Shown: piece after piece, positions 29,929 to 39,081 of the stretch
Layout of the letters: the number at the start of each line of letters is the position of its first letter
How positions within the stretch are numbered: position 1 is the stretch's first letter
Assembly: GCF_029625315.1 (NCBI RefSeq)
Contig: NZ_CP121110.1
Span: 2,099,501-2,163,500, forward strand
Length of the DNA stretch: 64,000 nt
Direction: 5' to 3'
Origin: Flavobacterium ginsengisoli
GTDB taxonomy: Bacteria; Bacteroidota; Bacteroidia; Flavobacteriales; Flavobacteriaceae
Notes under the pieces: generated by a model
What the model saw: only the letters and a program-made list of their open reading frames with translations
Told to the model about the DNA's origin: nothing
Database searches by the model: none
Position numbers and translations under genes: made by a program

Positions 29929-30384
29929 ATGAAACATTTATTTGCCTTTCTACTACTTATCTGTGCGTTTCAAACAAAAGCACAAACTTTTAAAAATCCA
30001 GAATCTTTATTCAATCCCGCACCTTATGGTTTCAGCCATGCTTCTTCGGTAAAAACACCTGGCGAACTTATTTATATCTCGGGTCAAAGCGGCGGTTTAG
30101 GAAAACAACATCTTTTAAGCCCCGATTTTAGAATACAAGTCAAAACTGCACTAGAAAACCTAACTGTCATTTTGAACAACTACGAGTTAAAACCAGAAAA
30201 TGTAATGAAAATTACAATTCTAATAGTGGATCACTCTTCAGAAAAATTAAAAATTTGGGAAGAAGAAATTAGTAAAGTATGGAAAACCAAACCATTTCCT
30301 GCCAGCACATTAATTCCGGTTTCTAAATTAGCTCTTGACGGAATGCAGATCGAAGTCGATGCCGTTGCTTTTAAAGCCAATTAA
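29929..30384 (+). CDS. Secreted RidA-family protein
   Basis: 151 residues from the ATG at 29929. A clear signal peptide (residues 1-18, ending TKAQ) precedes a RidA/YjgF domain (YGFSHASSVKTPGELIYISG, QVKTALENLTVILNNYELKP, PFPASTLIPVSKLALDGMQIEVDAVA). Cytoplasmic RidA deaminates reactive enamine/imine intermediates and keeps a conserved arginine, which is replaced by Ser/Thr in this subfamily region (PASTLIPV). Export to the periplasm suggests a different role. Confidence 0.85.
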   Translation: MKHLFAFLLLICAFQTKAQTFKNPESLFNPAPYGFSHASSVKTPGELIYISGQSGGLGKQHLLSPDFRIQVKTALENLTVILNNYELKPENVMKITILIVDHSSEKLKIWEEEISKVWKTKPFPASTLIPVSKLALDGMQIEVDAVAFKAN

Positions 30385-30419
30385 ATAAAGCCATTTTCTG
30401 CCAGAGACTATATCTTTTG

Positions 30420-30427
30420 TACATTTG
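30420..30427 (+). promoter_or_regulatory. -7 box of the thiamine pyrophosphokinase gene
   Basis: TACATTTG, matching TAnnTTTG, 16 bases before the ATG at 30444. An in-frame TTG at 30417 overlaps it and is not a credible start. Confidence 0.6.
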
Positions 30428-30443
30428 CACTACATTCAAAAAA

Positions 30444-31112
30444 ATGCTTATGTCATCACACCACATAGTTCGCGACGATCAAGAACCCGCTTTAATAATT
30501 GCAAATGGCGCTGCCTGTGATCCTGAACTATTAGGACAATTGCTAGAATGGTCGCCATTAGTTGTTGTTTTAGATTCGGCTATAGAAAGAGTGATCGAAT
30601 TACGTATAAAAGTCGATGTTTTACTCGGTGATTTCGATCGCGGTTTTGACCCTGAAATTTATAAAACCTCACAATTTCCAATCGAAATCGTTCACACTCC
30701 AGATCAAGACAAAACCGATTTAGAAAAAGCTTTTGATTATCTTATCGAAAGAAAAATTCCTGCCGTAAATGTCGTTTGGGCAACTGGAAAACGAGCCGAT
30801 CATACGATTACAAACTTGACACAAATTGTTCGTTACCGAGATTTACTAAAAATCGTAATCCTCGACGATCACTCTAAGATATTTCTTCTGCCAACAAAAT
30901 TTGAAAAATGGTATACTGCAAACACGCCAATTTCACTTATTCCGATTGGCATTGTAAACGGAATTTTTTCATCAAATTTAAAATACGAATTAAACGACGA
31001 TACACTAACAATGGGCTACAGAACCGGAAGCAGTAATTCTGTCGAAAAAGATGGCATTGTAACCATTACACATCGTGAAGGAGATCTTCTTTTAATGGAA
31101 TGTTTTGATTAA
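30444..31112 (+). CDS. thiN: Thiamine pyrophosphokinase
   Basis: 222 residues. The enzyme transfers pyrophosphate from ATP to thiamine to make the cofactor TPP. Family motifs are LIIANGAACDPELLG, the metal site LLGDFDRG, TPDQDKTDLEKAFDYL, and ATGKRADHTITNL. The C-terminal substrate domain contains LIPIGIVNGIFSSNLKYEL. No TPP riboswitch is visible in the short leader. Confidence 0.88.
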   Translation: MLMSSHHIVRDDQEPALIIANGAACDPELLGQLLEWSPLVVVLDSAIERVIELRIKVDVLLGDFDRGFDPEIYKTSQFPIEIVHTPDQDKTDLEKAFDYLIERKIPAVNVVWATGKRADHTITNLTQIVRYRDLLKIVILDDHSKIFLLPTKFEKWYTANTPISLIPIGIVNGIFSSNLKYELNDDTLTMGYRTGSSNSVEKDGIVTITHREGDLLLMECFD

Positions 31113-31120
31113 AAATAGTA

Positions 31121-31235
31121 ATGAATAAAGAGTCCCAGCGGGATGAAATATTTATAGATCAAAATATCGCACTCTCATTGAAGCCTCAGCGGGGCGACAC
31201 ACTACGCATATGTCGCTCCGCTGGAGCTTTTTTTT
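31121..31235. repeat. Intergenic palindromic repeat (CAGCGGG family)
   Basis: AGTCCCAGCGGGATGAAATA opens the block, followed by a hairpin of TCAGCGGGGCGACA facing TGTCGCTCCGCTGGA and a long T run (31229 onward), so it also looks like a terminator of thiN. Units with this sequence are familiar as dispersed repeats in Bacteroidota genomes. Confidence 0.65.
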
Positions 31236-31298
31236 AATATTAATTACCTAGCTATAAATATTAAGCTTCTCTGGAGCTTTCTTAAAAAAAGGAATATC

Positions 31299-31306
31299 TA
31301 TCTTTG
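31299..31306 (+). promoter_or_regulatory. -7 box of the rlmF gene
   Basis: TATCTTTG, matching TAnnTTTG, 12 bases before the ATG at 31319. Confidence 0.55.
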
Positions 31307-31318
31307 TTCTCGAAATCA

Positions 31319-32275
31319 ATGAAAATGAAAACAAACGACAATTCCGAAAAAAGCAATTTACACCCAAGAAATCTTCATCGAAACCGATATGATTTTGAAA
31401 AACTAATTTCAAATTGCCCAGAATTGAAAGCTTTTATTGCTGTAAACAAATACGGAATCGAAACCATCGATTTCAGCAGTCCAGCTGCAGTAAAAACATT
31501 AAACAGCGCTTTACTTAAAACGTATTATAATATTGAGAATTGGGATATTCCTAAAAATTATCTTTGTCCGCCAATTCCAGGACGCGCAGATTACATTCAT
31601 TATATTGCAGATTTATTAGCCGAAAGCAACAATAATCAAATTCCAGAAACTTCGCATGTTTTAGGACTAGACATCGGAACGGGCTCCAATTTAATCTATC
31701 CGATATTAGGAAATGCAATTTACAATTGGAGTTTTGTTGGAACAGATATTGACCAGAAATCAATTGAAAATTGCGCCAAAATTATTGAAGCCAATCCAAA
31801 TTTAATTGATTCTATAAGTTTACAGCAACAAACAGAACCTCGATTTCTTTTCAAAAACATCATTACGCCCGAAGATCGTTTTACATTTACAATGTGTAAT
31901 CCGCCTTTTCATGCCTCTGCCGAAGAAGCCAATAAAAGTACTTCCAGAAAGGTTTCCAATTTAAATCCGAAAGAAAAAAGAACTACAAATCCAGTTTTAA
32001 ACTTTGGAGGACAAAATGCCGAATTATGGTGTAACGGCGGAGAAATCGGATTCATTACACAAATGATTTACGAAAGTGCGAAATATCCATCGCAAGTTTT
32101 ATGGTTCACGACTTTAGTTTCCAAAAAAGAAAATCTTCCTTCGATTTATAAAACTTTAAAGAAAGTAAATGCCGTTTCTGTCAAAACAATCGAAATGTCG
32201 CAAGGACAAAAAAACAGCCGAATTGTAGCTTGGAGTTTTTTTGAAAACCCAAATTCTCAGAAAAGTTTCTTTTAA
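31319..32275 (+). CDS. rlmF: 23S rRNA (adenine-1618 N6)-methyltransferase RlmF
   Basis: 318 residues from the ATG at 31319. The N terminus NLHPRNLHRNRYDFEKLI and the Rossmann segment VLGLDIGTGSNLIYPIL are characteristic. The catalytic NPPF motif is in MCNPPFHASAEEA, as in N6-adenine methyltransferases. It modifies A1618 of 23S rRNA using SAM. A TTG at 31304 would overlap the promoter box and is rejected as the start. Confidence 0.93.
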   Translation: MKMKTNDNSEKSNLHPRNLHRNRYDFEKLISNCPELKAFIAVNKYGIETIDFSSPAAVKTLNSALLKTYYNIENWDIPKNYLCPPIPGRADYIHYIADLLAESNNNQIPETSHVLGLDIGTGSNLIYPILGNAIYNWSFVGTDIDQKSIENCAKIIEANPNLIDSISLQQQTEPRFLFKNIITPEDRFTFTMCNPPFHASAEEANKSTSRKVSNLNPKEKRTTNPVLNFGGQNAELWCNGGEIGFITQMIYESAKYPSQVLWFTTLVSKKENLPSIYKTLKKVNAVSVKTIEMSQGQKNSRIVAWSFFENPNSQKSFF

Positions 32276-32314
32276 CACACTCATTTCCAATACCAAAATC
32301 TTGATTTTACAGTT

Positions 32315-32322
32315 TACTTTTG
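32315..32322 (+). promoter_or_regulatory. -7 box of the small membrane protein gene
   Basis: TACTTTTG, matching TAnnTTTG, 34 bases before the ATG at 32357. Confidence 0.5.
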
Positions 32323-32356
32323 CTACATTTATTGTAAACTATTTAAAATCAAGATC

Positions 32357-32593
32357 ATGGCAGAATACATTGGTTATCTCGCATCTGTATTTATTGTTGG
32401 AGGCTTTCTACTCAAAAATCTTAGAGCTATTCGGTTCATTAATATGTTTGGCTGTATCTGTTTTGTAATCTACGGCATCTTTTTAAACGACTACAGAGAT
32501 TTCAATCAATGGCTTTGGCCGGTAATTATTCCGAATGCCATTTTAGCGTTTGTACAGATTTATTATCTGACTTCTAAAAATGATAAATCTTAA
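32357..32593 (+). CDS. Small membrane protein (YgjV-like)
   Basis: 78 residues with three hydrophobic segments (about 4-20, 28-44, 52-70): IGYLASVFIVGGFLLKNL, FINMFGCICFVIYGIFL and LWPVIIPNAILAFVQIYYL. Size and the N-P pair in the last helix resemble the YgjV/PnuC-like small membrane proteins. Function is unknown. It has its own promoter and no cotranscribed neighbour within 85 bases. Confidence 0.75.
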   Translation: MAEYIGYLASVFIVGGFLLKNLRAIRFINMFGCICFVIYGIFLNDYRDFNQWLWPVIIPNAILAFVQIYYLTSKNDKS

Positions 32594-32678
32594 AATTATG
32601 ATACTTTAAAATAAAATTCTAATACACTTTCTGCTTACACATCTCGTAACTTTAAGTTTAAAACTGAATTTTACAATC

Positions 32679-33617
32679 ATGTTAAAACTATATTCTCGTT
32701 TAGCAGTCATCTTATTCCTAGTAACAAGTTGCGCTTCAAAAAAAGTAAAATTTGAAGACTATGTTTTTAAAACCAAAAGCGAAGAACTAAAATACCAATC
32801 TGCTTACGACAAAGCTTTAAAACTTTGGAACATTCCTTATACTGAAGAAGATGTAAAAACCAGTTTTGGTACCGCTCATGTAGTAATTGCAGGTCCAAAA
32901 AATGGAAAAAGTCTGGTTTTACTTCATGGAATGGACGCCAGTTCTACCATGTGGTATCCAAACATTAAAGTTTTAGCCAAAAATCATCGCATTTACGCGA
33001 TCGATTTTATTATGGAACCTAATAGATCCAATCTAACGGCAAAACCGCTTTCATCAGACGATATTGTTGTTTATTACAACGAAATTTTCGATCATTATAA
33101 ATTAAAGAAATTCGACCTCATCGGCGCTTCTCGAGGCGGATGGATTGCGACATTATTAGCGATTCAAAAACCAAATTCTATAAATAAAATTGTTTTATTG
33201 AGTCCCGCGCAAACCTTTAAATTTATAGATAAAGTCAGAAAAACAACTTCGGCATTAATGCTGAAACTTTTTCCAAGCGAAAAAAAATTCAGCAAAACAT
33301 TATCAACTTTTTCAACTCATCCAGAAAACATAAGCCGCATTTATAAAAGACAGTTTTACTTGGCCAATAAATATGCAAAATCAAACTCCAGCATGTTAAA
33401 AATGCTTCCGTTTTCAAACAAAGAATTAGAATCTATACAAAACCCAGTTTTGGTTTTAATTGGTGACAAAGACGTTATTAATTCAGAAGAAAGTCTGGAA
33501 ATAGCGCAGAAGCATTTGCCCAACTGTAAAACCAAAATAGTAAATGATGCCGGACATTTTCTAACCATCGATCAACCTAAAGTCATTAATGATGCGATTA
33601 TTAATTTTTTAGATTAG
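32679..33617 (+). CDS. Alpha/beta hydrolase lipoprotein
   Basis: 312 residues. A lipobox (FLVTSC, about Cys18) is followed by a hydrolase domain with LLHGMDASSTMWY (oxyanion), nucleophile elbow IGASRGGW, acid in LIGDKDVI and histidine in DAGHFLTID. The protein should be anchored in the periplasm or outer membrane and act as an esterase or similar enzyme on an unknown substrate. Its gene precedes uvrB by 47 bases. Confidence 0.86.
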   Translation: MLKLYSRLAVILFLVTSCASKKVKFEDYVFKTKSEELKYQSAYDKALKLWNIPYTEEDVKTSFGTAHVVIAGPKNGKSLVLLHGMDASSTMWYPNIKVLAKNHRIYAIDFIMEPNRSNLTAKPLSSDDIVVYYNEIFDHYKLKKFDLIGASRGGWIATLLAIQKPNSINKIVLLSPAQTFKFIDKVRKTTSALMLKLFPSEKKFSKTLSTFSTHPENISRIYKRQFYLANKYAKSNSSMLKMLPFSNKELESIQNPVLVLIGDKDVINSEESLEIAQKHLPNCKTKIVNDAGHFLTIDQPKVINDAIINFLD

Positions 33618-33664
33618 CATTCAAACTTCGTATCTTTACAAAACAAAATTTTCAGCTCAAATAA

Positions 33665-35657
33665 ATGAAATTTCAAGTTTCTTCAGAATATAGTCCAAAA
33701 GGAGATCAGCCGCAAGCCATTCAAAAATTGGCCCAAGGTGTGGTCGACGGAGATAAATACCAAACTTTATTGGGAGTTACAGGCTCGGGAAAAACGTTTA
33801 CCGTTGCCAATGTAATTCAGGAAGTGCAAAGACCAACTTTAGTTTTGGCGCACAATAAAACCTTGGCCGCGCAATTGTATTCAGAGTTCAAACAATTCTT
33901 CCCGAATAATGCTGTTGAGTACTTCGTTTCCTATTACGACTACTATCAGCCAGAAGCTTTTATGCCTGTAACGGGAGTTTTTATTGAAAAAGATTTATCT
34001 ATCAATGAAGAATTAGAAAAAATGCGTTTGAGCACCACTTCTTCTCTACTTTCAGGAAGACGTGACGTTTTGGTCGTGGCATCGGTTTCTTGCCTTTATG
34101 GTATTGGAAATCCTGTCGAATTTCAGAAAAACGTAATTGAAATTAAAAGAGATCAGGTTATTTCGAGAACTAAATTATTGCATAGTTTAGTTCAGAGTTT
34201 ATACGCCAGAACTGAAGCCGATTTTAATCCAGGAACTTTCAGAATTAAAGGAGATACTGTCGAAGTTTATCCGAGTTATGCTGACGATGCATACAGAATT
34301 CATTTCTTTGGAGATGAAATTGAAGAAATAGAATCATTTGATGCTACTACTTCTCAGGTAATAGAGAAATTCCAACGCTTAACCATTTATCCTGCTAACA
34401 TGTTTGTGACTTCTCCAGAAGTTTTGCAAGGCGCTATTTGGCAGATTCAGCAGGATTTAGTGAAACAAGTTGATTATTTTAAAGAAATTGGAAAACATCT
34501 TGAAGCAAAACGTTTGGAAGAGAGAACCAATTTCGATTTAGAAATGATTCGCGAATTGGGTTATTGTTCTGGAATTGAAAATTACTCTCGCTACCTTGAC
34601 GGACGTGAAGCTGGAACAAGACCTTTCTGTCTATTAGATTATTTCCCAAGCGACTATTTAATGGTTGTTGATGAAAGTCACGTAACCGTTTCGCAAGTTC
34701 ATGCCATGTATGGTGGTGACCGAAGCCGAAAAGAAAACTTAGTTGAATACGGTTTCCGTTTGCCTGCTGCAATGGACAACCGACCTTTGAAATTTGAAGA
34801 ATTTGAAGCATTGCAAAATCAAGTAATTTACGTTTCTGCAACTCCCGCTGATTATGAATTGCAAAAATCGGATGGTATTTATGTTGAGCAGATTATTCGT
34901 CCGACTGGATTATTAGATCCTGAAATTGAAGTTCGCCCAAGTTTAAATCAGATTGATGATTTGATTGAAGAAATTCAGATTCGCTGCGAATTGGACGAAA
35001 GGGTTCTCGTTACGACTTTAACTAAAAGAATGGCCGAAGAATTGGCCAAATACTTAACAAAAGTAAACATTCGATGTCGTTATATACATTCTGAGGTAGA
35101 TACTTTAGAGCGTATCGAAATTATGCAAGATTTACGAAAAGGTATTTTTGATGTTTTAATTGGTGTAAACTTACTTCGTGAAGGTTTAGATTTACCAGAG
35201 GTTTCTCTTGTAGCGATTTTAGATGCCGACAAAGAAGGTTTCTTGCGTAACCATAGATCTTTAACACAAACTATTGGTCGTGCGGCGAGAAACTTAAATG
35301 GTAAAGCGATTATGTATGCCGATAAAATTACGGCAAGTATGCGACGAACAATTGATGAAACCAATTATAGGAGAACCAAACAGATTAATTTCAATGTAGA
35401 AAATAATATAACTCCTCAAGCCTTAAATAAAAAAATCGAAAGTGCGTTTACCAAAAATCCATTGGTTGAATATGAATTAGGACATCCGATCCCTGTGGCT
35501 GCTGAGCCAGAAACAGCTTATTTATCTAAAGCTGAATTAGAGAAAATGATTCGCGAAAAACGTAAAACAATGGAGAAAGCCGCAAAAGAATTAGATTTCT
35601 TGCAAGCGACTAAACTTCGTGACGAAATTAAAAAACTACAGGAACAGTCTGCCTTAA
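33665..35657 (+). CDS. uvrB: Excinuclease ABC subunit UvrB, stop displaced by a one-base insertion
   Basis: Restored length is 663 residues. UvrB is the damage-verifying helicase of nucleotide excision repair. Visible are Walker A GVTGSGKT (37-44), the beta-hairpin region YYDYYQPEAFMP, MVVDESHVT, the C-terminal helicase motif TIGRAARNLNG and the UVR motif (EKMIREKRKTMEKAAKELDF). As written, the frame runs on to 35752 with an unrelated tail. Removing T at 35648, which changes GTCTGC back to GCTGC, gives KLQEQLP and a stop at 35655-35657, the expected end. Confidence 0.96.
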
Positions 35658-35672
35658 TTATGCTGTTCCTGA
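35639..35672. terminator. Bidirectional terminator hairpin shared by uvrB and the TerB-like gene
   Basis: CAGGAACAG and CTGTTCCTG are perfect 9-base inverted arms around the two convergent stop codons. A T-poor tail follows on the plus strand, so strength is uncertain. Confidence 0.55.
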
Positions 35673-36058
35673 AAAATCTCCAACAATACAATTGGATTAA
35701 TTACTGTATTGGGAGATTTTTTCATCATTTCCAAAACACGTTTTACTGCTGAAAGATTTAAACCCATTTCTAATGCAATCTGCTGAATAGCTTTAAATTC
35801 TTTTTCGTGCAAAACGCCGTCAATATGCATTAATAAAGCCAATCTGTAAAACTGATTAATACGTTGTAATTCAGATTTTATCGGAATAGTTTTGTGTTCT
35901 TGATGAAATAAATCTTGAAATTCTTCTTCACTAATACTCAATTCGAAAGCTACAAGTCTTAAAAATTCAAGCTCACGTTTGTGTAAATGTCCGTCTACAG
36001 TGGCGAACATAATCATTTCTAAAAGTAAACTTCTTTTTTCTGCTTCTGTATTCATCAA
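35654..36058 (-). CDS. TerB-like (tellurite resistance family) helical protein
   Basis: 134 residues, all helical. The pattern LLLEMIMFATVDGHLHKRELEFLRLVA ... LALLMHIDGVLHEKEFKAIQQIALEMGL shows two acidic D-G-x-L-H-x-x-E repeats typical of the TerB fold, which binds divalent metal in the tellurite-resistance TerB. Despite the name, the family is widespread and no tellurite role is implied. It converges on uvrB, overlapping its stop by 4 bases. Confidence 0.8.
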   Translation of the reverse strand: MMNTEAEKRSLLLEMIMFATVDGHLHKRELEFLRLVAFELSISEEEFQDLFHQEHKTIPIKSELQRINQFYRLALLMHIDGVLHEKEFKAIQQIALEMGLNLSAVKRVLEMMKKSPNTVINPIVLLEIFQEQHN

Positions 36059-36112
36059 TTTCTTATTTTTAGCTAAAATATTGCTTTTAAATAAAAATAC
36101 AAAACACAGATA

Positions 36113-36910
36113 ATGAAGAGGATTTTCTTGGCAGTTTTACTTCTATTTACTTTTATTGGAAAAGCTCAAAGCACCGTTTCAAAAAATATTTCTACTTTTA
36201 CAATTGAAGCTCCTCAACTGAATACCACAAAGAAGATCTGGATTTATCTTCCTGAAAATTACTCCAAAGACATTAAAAAAAAATACAGTGTTATTTACAT
36301 GCACGATGCTCAGAATCTGTTTGATGCCAAAACTTCTTTTGCGGGAGAATGGAATATAGATGAAAAGTTAGATAGTTTAAAAGCTCCTGTAATTGTAGTA
36401 GCAATTGAGCATGGAAACGAAAAACGAATAGACGAACTTACTCCGTTCAAAAACGAAAAATATGGCGGAGGAAATGCCGATAATTATTTAGATTTTATTG
36501 TAAAGACATTAAAACCATATATCGACAAAAATTACAGAACCAAAACAAAAGCTAAAAACACTATTCTTTTTGGAAGTTCACTTGGCGGATTGGTTTCGTA
36601 TTATGGCGCTTTAAAACATCCTGATGTTTTTGGCAAAGCAGGCGTTTTTTCTCCTTCATTTTGGTTTTCTAACGATATTTATGCTTTTACAGAAAAACAG
36701 TCCAAAATTAAGACTAAAATCTATTTTTTGTGCGGCGATAAAGAAAGTGACGATATGGTAAAAGATTTAACCAAAATGAAACGTTTACTAGATTCTAAAC
36801 GCTGTTATTGTCTTCATCTTGATAAAACTAAAATTGTAAAAGGCGGAGAACATAACGAAAAACTGTGGCGAGATCATTTTGTTGAAGCGCTACTTTGGCT
36901 GGGCTATTAA
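36113..36910 (+). CDS. Secreted esterase (IroE/Fes-like alpha/beta hydrolase)
   Basis: 265 residues with a signal peptide (1-19, ending IGKAQ). The esterase D/IroE-type domain has YLPENYSKDIKKKYSVIYMHDAQNLF, nucleophile elbow FGSSLGGL and a catalytic histidine in GGEHNEKLW. Members cleave siderophore or carbohydrate esters. A paralogue of the same family lies at 62.2 kb. It lies 28 bases upstream of the dipeptide epimerase gene, likely in one operon with the two genes after it. Confidence 0.86.
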   Translation: MKRIFLAVLLLFTFIGKAQSTVSKNISTFTIEAPQLNTTKKIWIYLPENYSKDIKKKYSVIYMHDAQNLFDAKTSFAGEWNIDEKLDSLKAPVIVVAIEHGNEKRIDELTPFKNEKYGGGNADNYLDFIVKTLKPYIDKNYRTKTKAKNTILFGSSLGGLVSYYGALKHPDVFGKAGVFSPSFWFSNDIYAFTEKQSKIKTKIYFLCGDKESDDMVKDLTKMKRLLDSKRCYCLHLDKTKIVKGGEHNEKLWRDHFVEALLWLGY

Positions 36911-36938
36911 ATAAAAATAAAAAAATACTCCTATAAAA

Positions 36939-37949
36939 ATGAAACTTATTTTAAGAGAATACAATCTCAAACTAAAGCACACTTTCACTATTTCGAGAGA
37001 ATCTATTGACGTACAGCCATCATTAATTGTAGAATTGCAAAGCGATGGTTTTTCTGGTTTTGGAGAAGCTACCTCAAATCCGTATTATCATATTACGGTT
37101 CCGATGATGATTTCCGATTTGGAAAAAATAAGAGCGATTATTGAAAATACCGAAAACGAAACTCCAGAGGCATTTTGGTCAAAAATTCATCCGTATTTAA
37201 AAGACGATATGTTTGCCTTATGCGCTTTAGATTTGGCGTATAATGATTTGTATGCTCGTAAAAAAGGCAAAAAATTATACGAATTATGGAACTACAAAAC
37301 CGATCATAATCCGTTAACCGATTACACGATCGGAATTGACACAATTGAAAAAATGGTTTTTAAAATGCAAGAACTGCCTTGGCCAATTTATAAAATTAAA
37401 CTAGGCACAAAGGAAGATATTGCGATTGTAAAAGAACTTAGAAAACACACAAACGCTATTTTTAGAATTGATGCCAACTGCGGATGGACAGTTGAAGAAA
37501 CTATAAATAATGCTGTAGAATTAAAAAAATTAGGCGTTGAATTCTTAGAACAGCCCATGAAAGCTGATAATTGGGAAGGACATAAAGAAGTATTTAAACA
37601 TTCTGTTCTTCCTGTAATTGCTGACGAAAGCTGTATTATTGAAGAAGATGTAGCAAAATGTTTCAATCATTTTCATGGAGTGAATGTAAAACTGGTAAAA
37701 TGTGGCGGTTTAACTCCTGGAAAACGTATGATTGAAGAAGCTAAAAAATTAGGCTTAAGAACTATGGTTGGCTGCATGACCGAATCTACTGTCGGAATTT
37801 CTGCAATTGCACATTTGCTTCCGCAATTGGATTATGTAGACATGGATGGCGCATTGCTTTTGGCTGAGGATATTGCAACTGGCGTAACAATTGAAGACGG
37901 AATTATCAATTACTCCAATCTTAACGGAACGGGAGTAACATTACTGTAA
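36939..37949 (+). CDS. Dipeptide epimerase (L-Ala-D/L-Glu type, enolase superfamily)
   Basis: 336 residues. An N-terminal capping domain is followed by a barrel with the catalytic KxK pair YKIKLG (K152, K154), metal ligands in RIDANCGW, EFLEQP and IADESC, and the opposing lysine in GVNVKLVKCGG. These place it with muconate-lactonizing-type enzymes, subgroup dipeptide epimerase, which interconverts L-Ala-D-Glu and L-Ala-L-Glu for murein peptide recycling. The next gene starts 1 base after its stop. Confidence 0.9.
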   Translation: MKLILREYNLKLKHTFTISRESIDVQPSLIVELQSDGFSGFGEATSNPYYHITVPMMISDLEKIRAIIENTENETPEAFWSKIHPYLKDDMFALCALDLAYNDLYARKKGKKLYELWNYKTDHNPLTDYTIGIDTIEKMVFKMQELPWPIYKIKLGTKEDIAIVKELRKHTNAIFRIDANCGWTVEETINNAVELKKLGVEFLEQPMKADNWEGHKEVFKHSVLPVIADESCIIEEDVAKCFNHFHGVNVKLVKCGGLTPGKRMIEEAKKLGLRTMVGCMTESTVGISAIAHLLPQLDYVDMDGALLLAEDIATGVTIEDGIINYSNLNGTGVTLL

Positions 37950-37950
37950 A

Positions 37951-38985
37951 ATGATAGTCGAAAAATTTCCAGATAGAATCATTGAAATTGACCAAAAGCG
38001 ATATTTGTATTTTGGAGGAACAGCTTATTTAGGTCTTCCGACAAACCATAAATTTCAAGATTTAGTCGTTCAAAACATCTTAAAATGGGGAACAACTTAT
38101 GGAAGTTCTAGAACCGCGAACATACAATTAAGCGCTTATACTTCTGGAGAAAATTTTCTAGCTCAACATATTGGTTCAGAAAAAACAGTAACCGTTTCTT
38201 CTGGAATGCTGGCCGGAAAACTGGTTTTAGAAAAACTGAAAAAGCAAACGGATTGTTTTTATCATTTAAATGAAATTCATTCGGCTATTCAGATTGAAAA
38301 CAGTCTTCCTGTCTTTATAAATAAAAAATTGAATGCTAATTTATTAAATTCCAAACCAGAAAAAATAACGATTTTAACAGATGGAGTTCCATCATTTCAA
38401 ACCAGACCAATTGATTTATCTTTCTTAAATGAGATTTCAAATCAAAAGGAAATTACATTGGTTATTGATGAATCTCATTCGTTGGGAATTATTGGCAAAA
38501 ATGGCTCTGGAATTTATTCTTCAATTGATTTTCCGGTTAAAAGAAAAATCTTGGCTTCATCTCTTGGAAAAGCTTTCGGCTTAACAGGCGGAGTGATTGC
38601 ATCAGATTCTGAATTCATAGAATCAATAAAAGAAATTGAAACTTTTACAAGTGCTGCCGGAATGAATCCCGCTTTTGTACAAACGCTTTTTGATGCTAAA
38701 GAAATTTATAAAACGCAACATCAAAAATTGAAAGATAATTTGAGTTATATCGATACGATTTTAACTAAAAACAGCACGATCCTATTTGATAAAAACTATC
38801 CTTTAATTTATCTTTTATCGAATGAATTAGTTGAAAAATTAAAACAGGAAAAAATCATTATAGCAAGTTTCAGATATACTAAAGAAGCCGAACCATTAAA
38901 TCGAATTGTAGTTACAGCAAATCATTTAAAAGAAGATTTGGATAAATTGGTTGCAACTTTAAATGATTTCAATTCTAGATTTTAA
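37951..38985 (+). CDS. PLP-dependent aminotransferase class I/II, KAPA-synthase-like
   Basis: 344 residues of fold type I. Features are YLYFGGTAYLGLPTNH, a pyridine-contacting IDESHSLGIIG and the PLP lysine in ASSLGKAFGLTGG (about residue 208). It resembles 8-amino-7-oxononanoate synthase/2-amino-3-ketobutyrate ligase but is about 40 residues shorter than these. No other biotin gene is nearby. Tight coupling to the dipeptide epimerase suggests a shared role in peptide or amino acid metabolism. Confidence 0.87.
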   Translation: MIVEKFPDRIIEIDQKRYLYFGGTAYLGLPTNHKFQDLVVQNILKWGTTYGSSRTANIQLSAYTSGENFLAQHIGSEKTVTVSSGMLAGKLVLEKLKKQTDCFYHLNEIHSAIQIENSLPVFINKKLNANLLNSKPEKITILTDGVPSFQTRPIDLSFLNEISNQKEITLVIDESHSLGIIGKNGSGIYSSIDFPVKRKILASSLGKAFGLTGGVIASDSEFIESIKEIETFTSAAGMNPAFVQTLFDAKEIYKTQHQKLKDNLSYIDTILTKNSTILFDKNYPLIYLLSNELVEKLKQEKIIIASFRYTKEAEPLNRIVVTANHLKEDLDKLVATLNDFNSRF

Positions 38986-38998
38986 TCATTTTAAAAAC

Positions 38999-39006
38999 TA
39001 CCTTTG
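38999..39006 (+). promoter_or_regulatory. -7 box upstream of the DUF1456 gene
   Basis: TACCTTTG, matching TAnnTTTG, 76 bases before the ATG. The leader carries a GAAACTTGAAAC repeat. Confidence 0.5.
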
Positions 39007-39023
39007 TAAAATAAATTGGGAGT

Positions 39024-39076
39024 TTTAGTTTCAGATTGAAAACTTGAAACTTGAAACAGAAAAAAACCTGAAACAT
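39024..39076. repeat. Small intergenic repeat (TTTCAGATTGAAAACTTGAAAC)
   Basis: GTTTCAG and two ACTTGAAAC units plus CCTGAAAC form a partly palindromic block in the leader of the DUF1456 gene. It is related to the block at 20.2 kb. Confidence 0.5.
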
Positions 39077-39081
39077 AAATT

